From Georgenia sp. (lineage in GTDB: Bacteria; Actinomycetota; Actinomycetes; Actinomycetales; Actinomycetaceae): DNA of 5,896 bases. The notes under the pieces are model-generated. The model was not told where the DNA came from, searched no databases, and saw only the letters and a program-made list of their open reading frames with translations. A program made the position numbers and the translations under genes. The stretch covers positions 1 to 5,896 of the forward strand of contig DAHVRG010000132.1 of assembly GCA_027322565.1 (NCBI GenBank). Reading direction: 5' to 3'. Positions 5,382 to 5,896 of this stretch are shown here, piece by piece. Within the stretch, counting starts at the first letter, position 1. Every line of letters begins with the position of its first letter.

Positions 5382-5390
5382 GGGAGGAGG
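5382..5390 (+). promoter_or_regulatory. Very strong ribosome binding site
   Basis: GGGAGGAGG at 5382-5390 lies 7 nt before ATG-5398. It is the strongest ribosome site in the window and decides the start; the in-frame ATG nearer it, at 5353 or elsewhere, lacks such support. Confidence 0.85.
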
Positions 5391-5397
5391 AATCGGC

Positions 5398-5850
5398 ATG
5401 AGCAGGCGACGGTGGGTCACGACGGGAGCACTCGGCATCCTCGGTGTCGGTGCGGCGAGCTGGGCGACCGCAGCGGTCACCGCTCCGCCCGGGGCGGAGA
5501 CCGACCTGCCGGCGGTGCGCGTGGACGTCCCGGAGACCCCGACACCGACGCAGGAGGCGCCGACCCCGGACACCCGCGCCACCGACCCGGCGTCCCCGGA
5601 CCCACGGAGCGCGACGACGGCACAGACGGCCGCCACCCCCGACGCTCCGGCGGGCGAGACCCGCAGGCAGGAGCCTGCGCAGGAACCGTCCCGCACACCG
5701 GCGCCGGAGCGGAGCCGGCAGTCGCAGCAGGCGCGCACCCAGGCGCCGGCCCAGCCCAGTGCTCCCACCGCGGTCTCCGCGCCGACGCCGGTCAGCGCGG
5801 ACACGGTGGACTCACCCGACTCCCCGCCGTCGGCCGACACCGCCGATTGA
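5398..5850 (+). CDS. Exported Pro/Thr/Ala/Ser-rich hypothetical protein
   Basis: A 150-residue protein that I do not recognise. The N-terminus MSRRRWVTTGALGILGVGAA has a twin-arginine-like motif (SRRRW, 2-6) and a hydrophobic segment (about 7-26); possible signal peptidase site ATA/A at 23-26. It may be cleaved or remain as a membrane anchor. From residue 27 the chain is low complexity, rich in Pro, Thr, Ala, Ser, Asp, Glu and Gln, with repeated TPT/APTP-type clusters and no Cys, Phe, Tyr, Trp, His, Lys, Asn or Met, so it should be disordered. There is no lipobox and no LPxTG sorting signal. The C-terminus is acidic (Asp-rich from about 134). Wall-spanning linker or stalk, or a secreted disordered protein, are the plausible readings. 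The stop overlaps the second GATGAGAG element. Confidence 0.75.
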   Translation: MSRRRWVTTGALGILGVGAASWATAAVTAPPGAETDLPAVRVDVPETPTPTQEAPTPDTRATDPASPDPRSATTAQTAATPDAPAGETRRQEPAQEPSRTPAPERSRQSQQARTQAPAQPSAPTAVSAPTPVSADTVDSPDSPPSADTAD

Positions 5851-5896
5851 TGAGAGCTCCCTCATCGCCGCTTCCTCGTCGTCTCACCTCCACCGG
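5849..5896 (+). promoter_or_regulatory. Putative operator, copy 2, before an unseen gene
   Basis: Ungapped comparison with 5303-5350 gives 34 of 48 identical positions. Identical blocks are GATGAGAG (5849-5856), CTCATC (5861-5866), TTCCTCG versus TCCTCG, and TCTCA-CTCC around 5882-5891. The element starts inside the stop codon of the exported-protein gene and reaches the window edge, so it may continue. It probably serves a gene to the right; it could also act as a terminator hairpin (GATGAG/CTCATC, 6 bp). Confidence 0.5.

Noticed and set aside
5316..5840. Open frame antisense to the exported-protein gene
   Set aside because: The Gly/Ala/Val/Ser-rich translation mirrors the Pro/Thr/Ala codons of the sense strand, and the sense gene has a strong ribosome site whereas this has none that I can see.
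5849..5866. GATGAG/CTCATC as nothing more than a terminator of the exported-protein gene
   Set aside because: A 6-bp stem without a T-run is weak, and similarity to the upstream element extends well beyond the hairpin over 48 bp; a terminator role is kept only as an alternative.

Overview
The window looks like a chromosomal segment of a high-GC actinobacterium. The signs are very strong G/C preference at third codon positions, GTG starts, probable leaderless transcripts, tRNA genes without an encoded CCA, and the gene order tRNA-Thr / tRNA-Met / rpmG / MaoC-type dehydratase pair. That order recalls the thrT-metT-rpmG2-hadA-hadB block of mycobacteria. There is no sign of mycolate genes such as hadC, so a non-mycolate actinobacterium (for example Micrococcales) is my guess. 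Genus cannot be fixed by eye.

Left part (1-880): the first 45 codons of a YajQ-family gene run leftward off the edge. A divergent regulatory region separates it from tRNA-Tyr(GTA), which is followed by a strong hairpin. tRNA-Thr(GGT) and tRNA-Met(CAT) come next, then rpmG for ribosomal protein L33, with a perfect 20-bp palindrome in the rpmG leader. Each tRNA has a recognisable or possible promoter of its own.

Middle (886-4013): two MaoC/hot-dog genes resembling HadA and HadB overlap by ATGA and probably form one heterodimeric hydratase/dehydratase. murB (UDP-N-acetylenolpyruvoylglucosamine reductase, peptidoglycan precursor synthesis) follows with its own promoter. An add-type deaminase gene faces murB, and the two stop codons are only 4 bp apart. 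The hadA-like gene and murB both have a TANNNT hexamer 6-7 nt before a GTG start and no Shine-Dalgarno sequence, which is the signature of leaderless mRNAs.

Right part (4014-5896): an APH/choline-kinase-fold phosphotransferase of unknown substrate is divergent from add. Next is a small exported, Pro/Thr/Ala/Ser-rich, probably disordered protein with a Tat-like signal and a very strong ribosome binding site. The most unusual signal is here: a 48-bp element built from GATGAGA/TCTCATC units in 11-bp phase lies before this small gene, and a second copy (34 of 48 positions identical, no gaps) begins inside its stop codon and runs to the window edge. This suggests that one regulator controls the small gene and an unseen gene to the right.

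Most of the window is conserved housekeeping sequence. I see no mobile element, CRISPR array, toxin-antitoxin pair or defence system.
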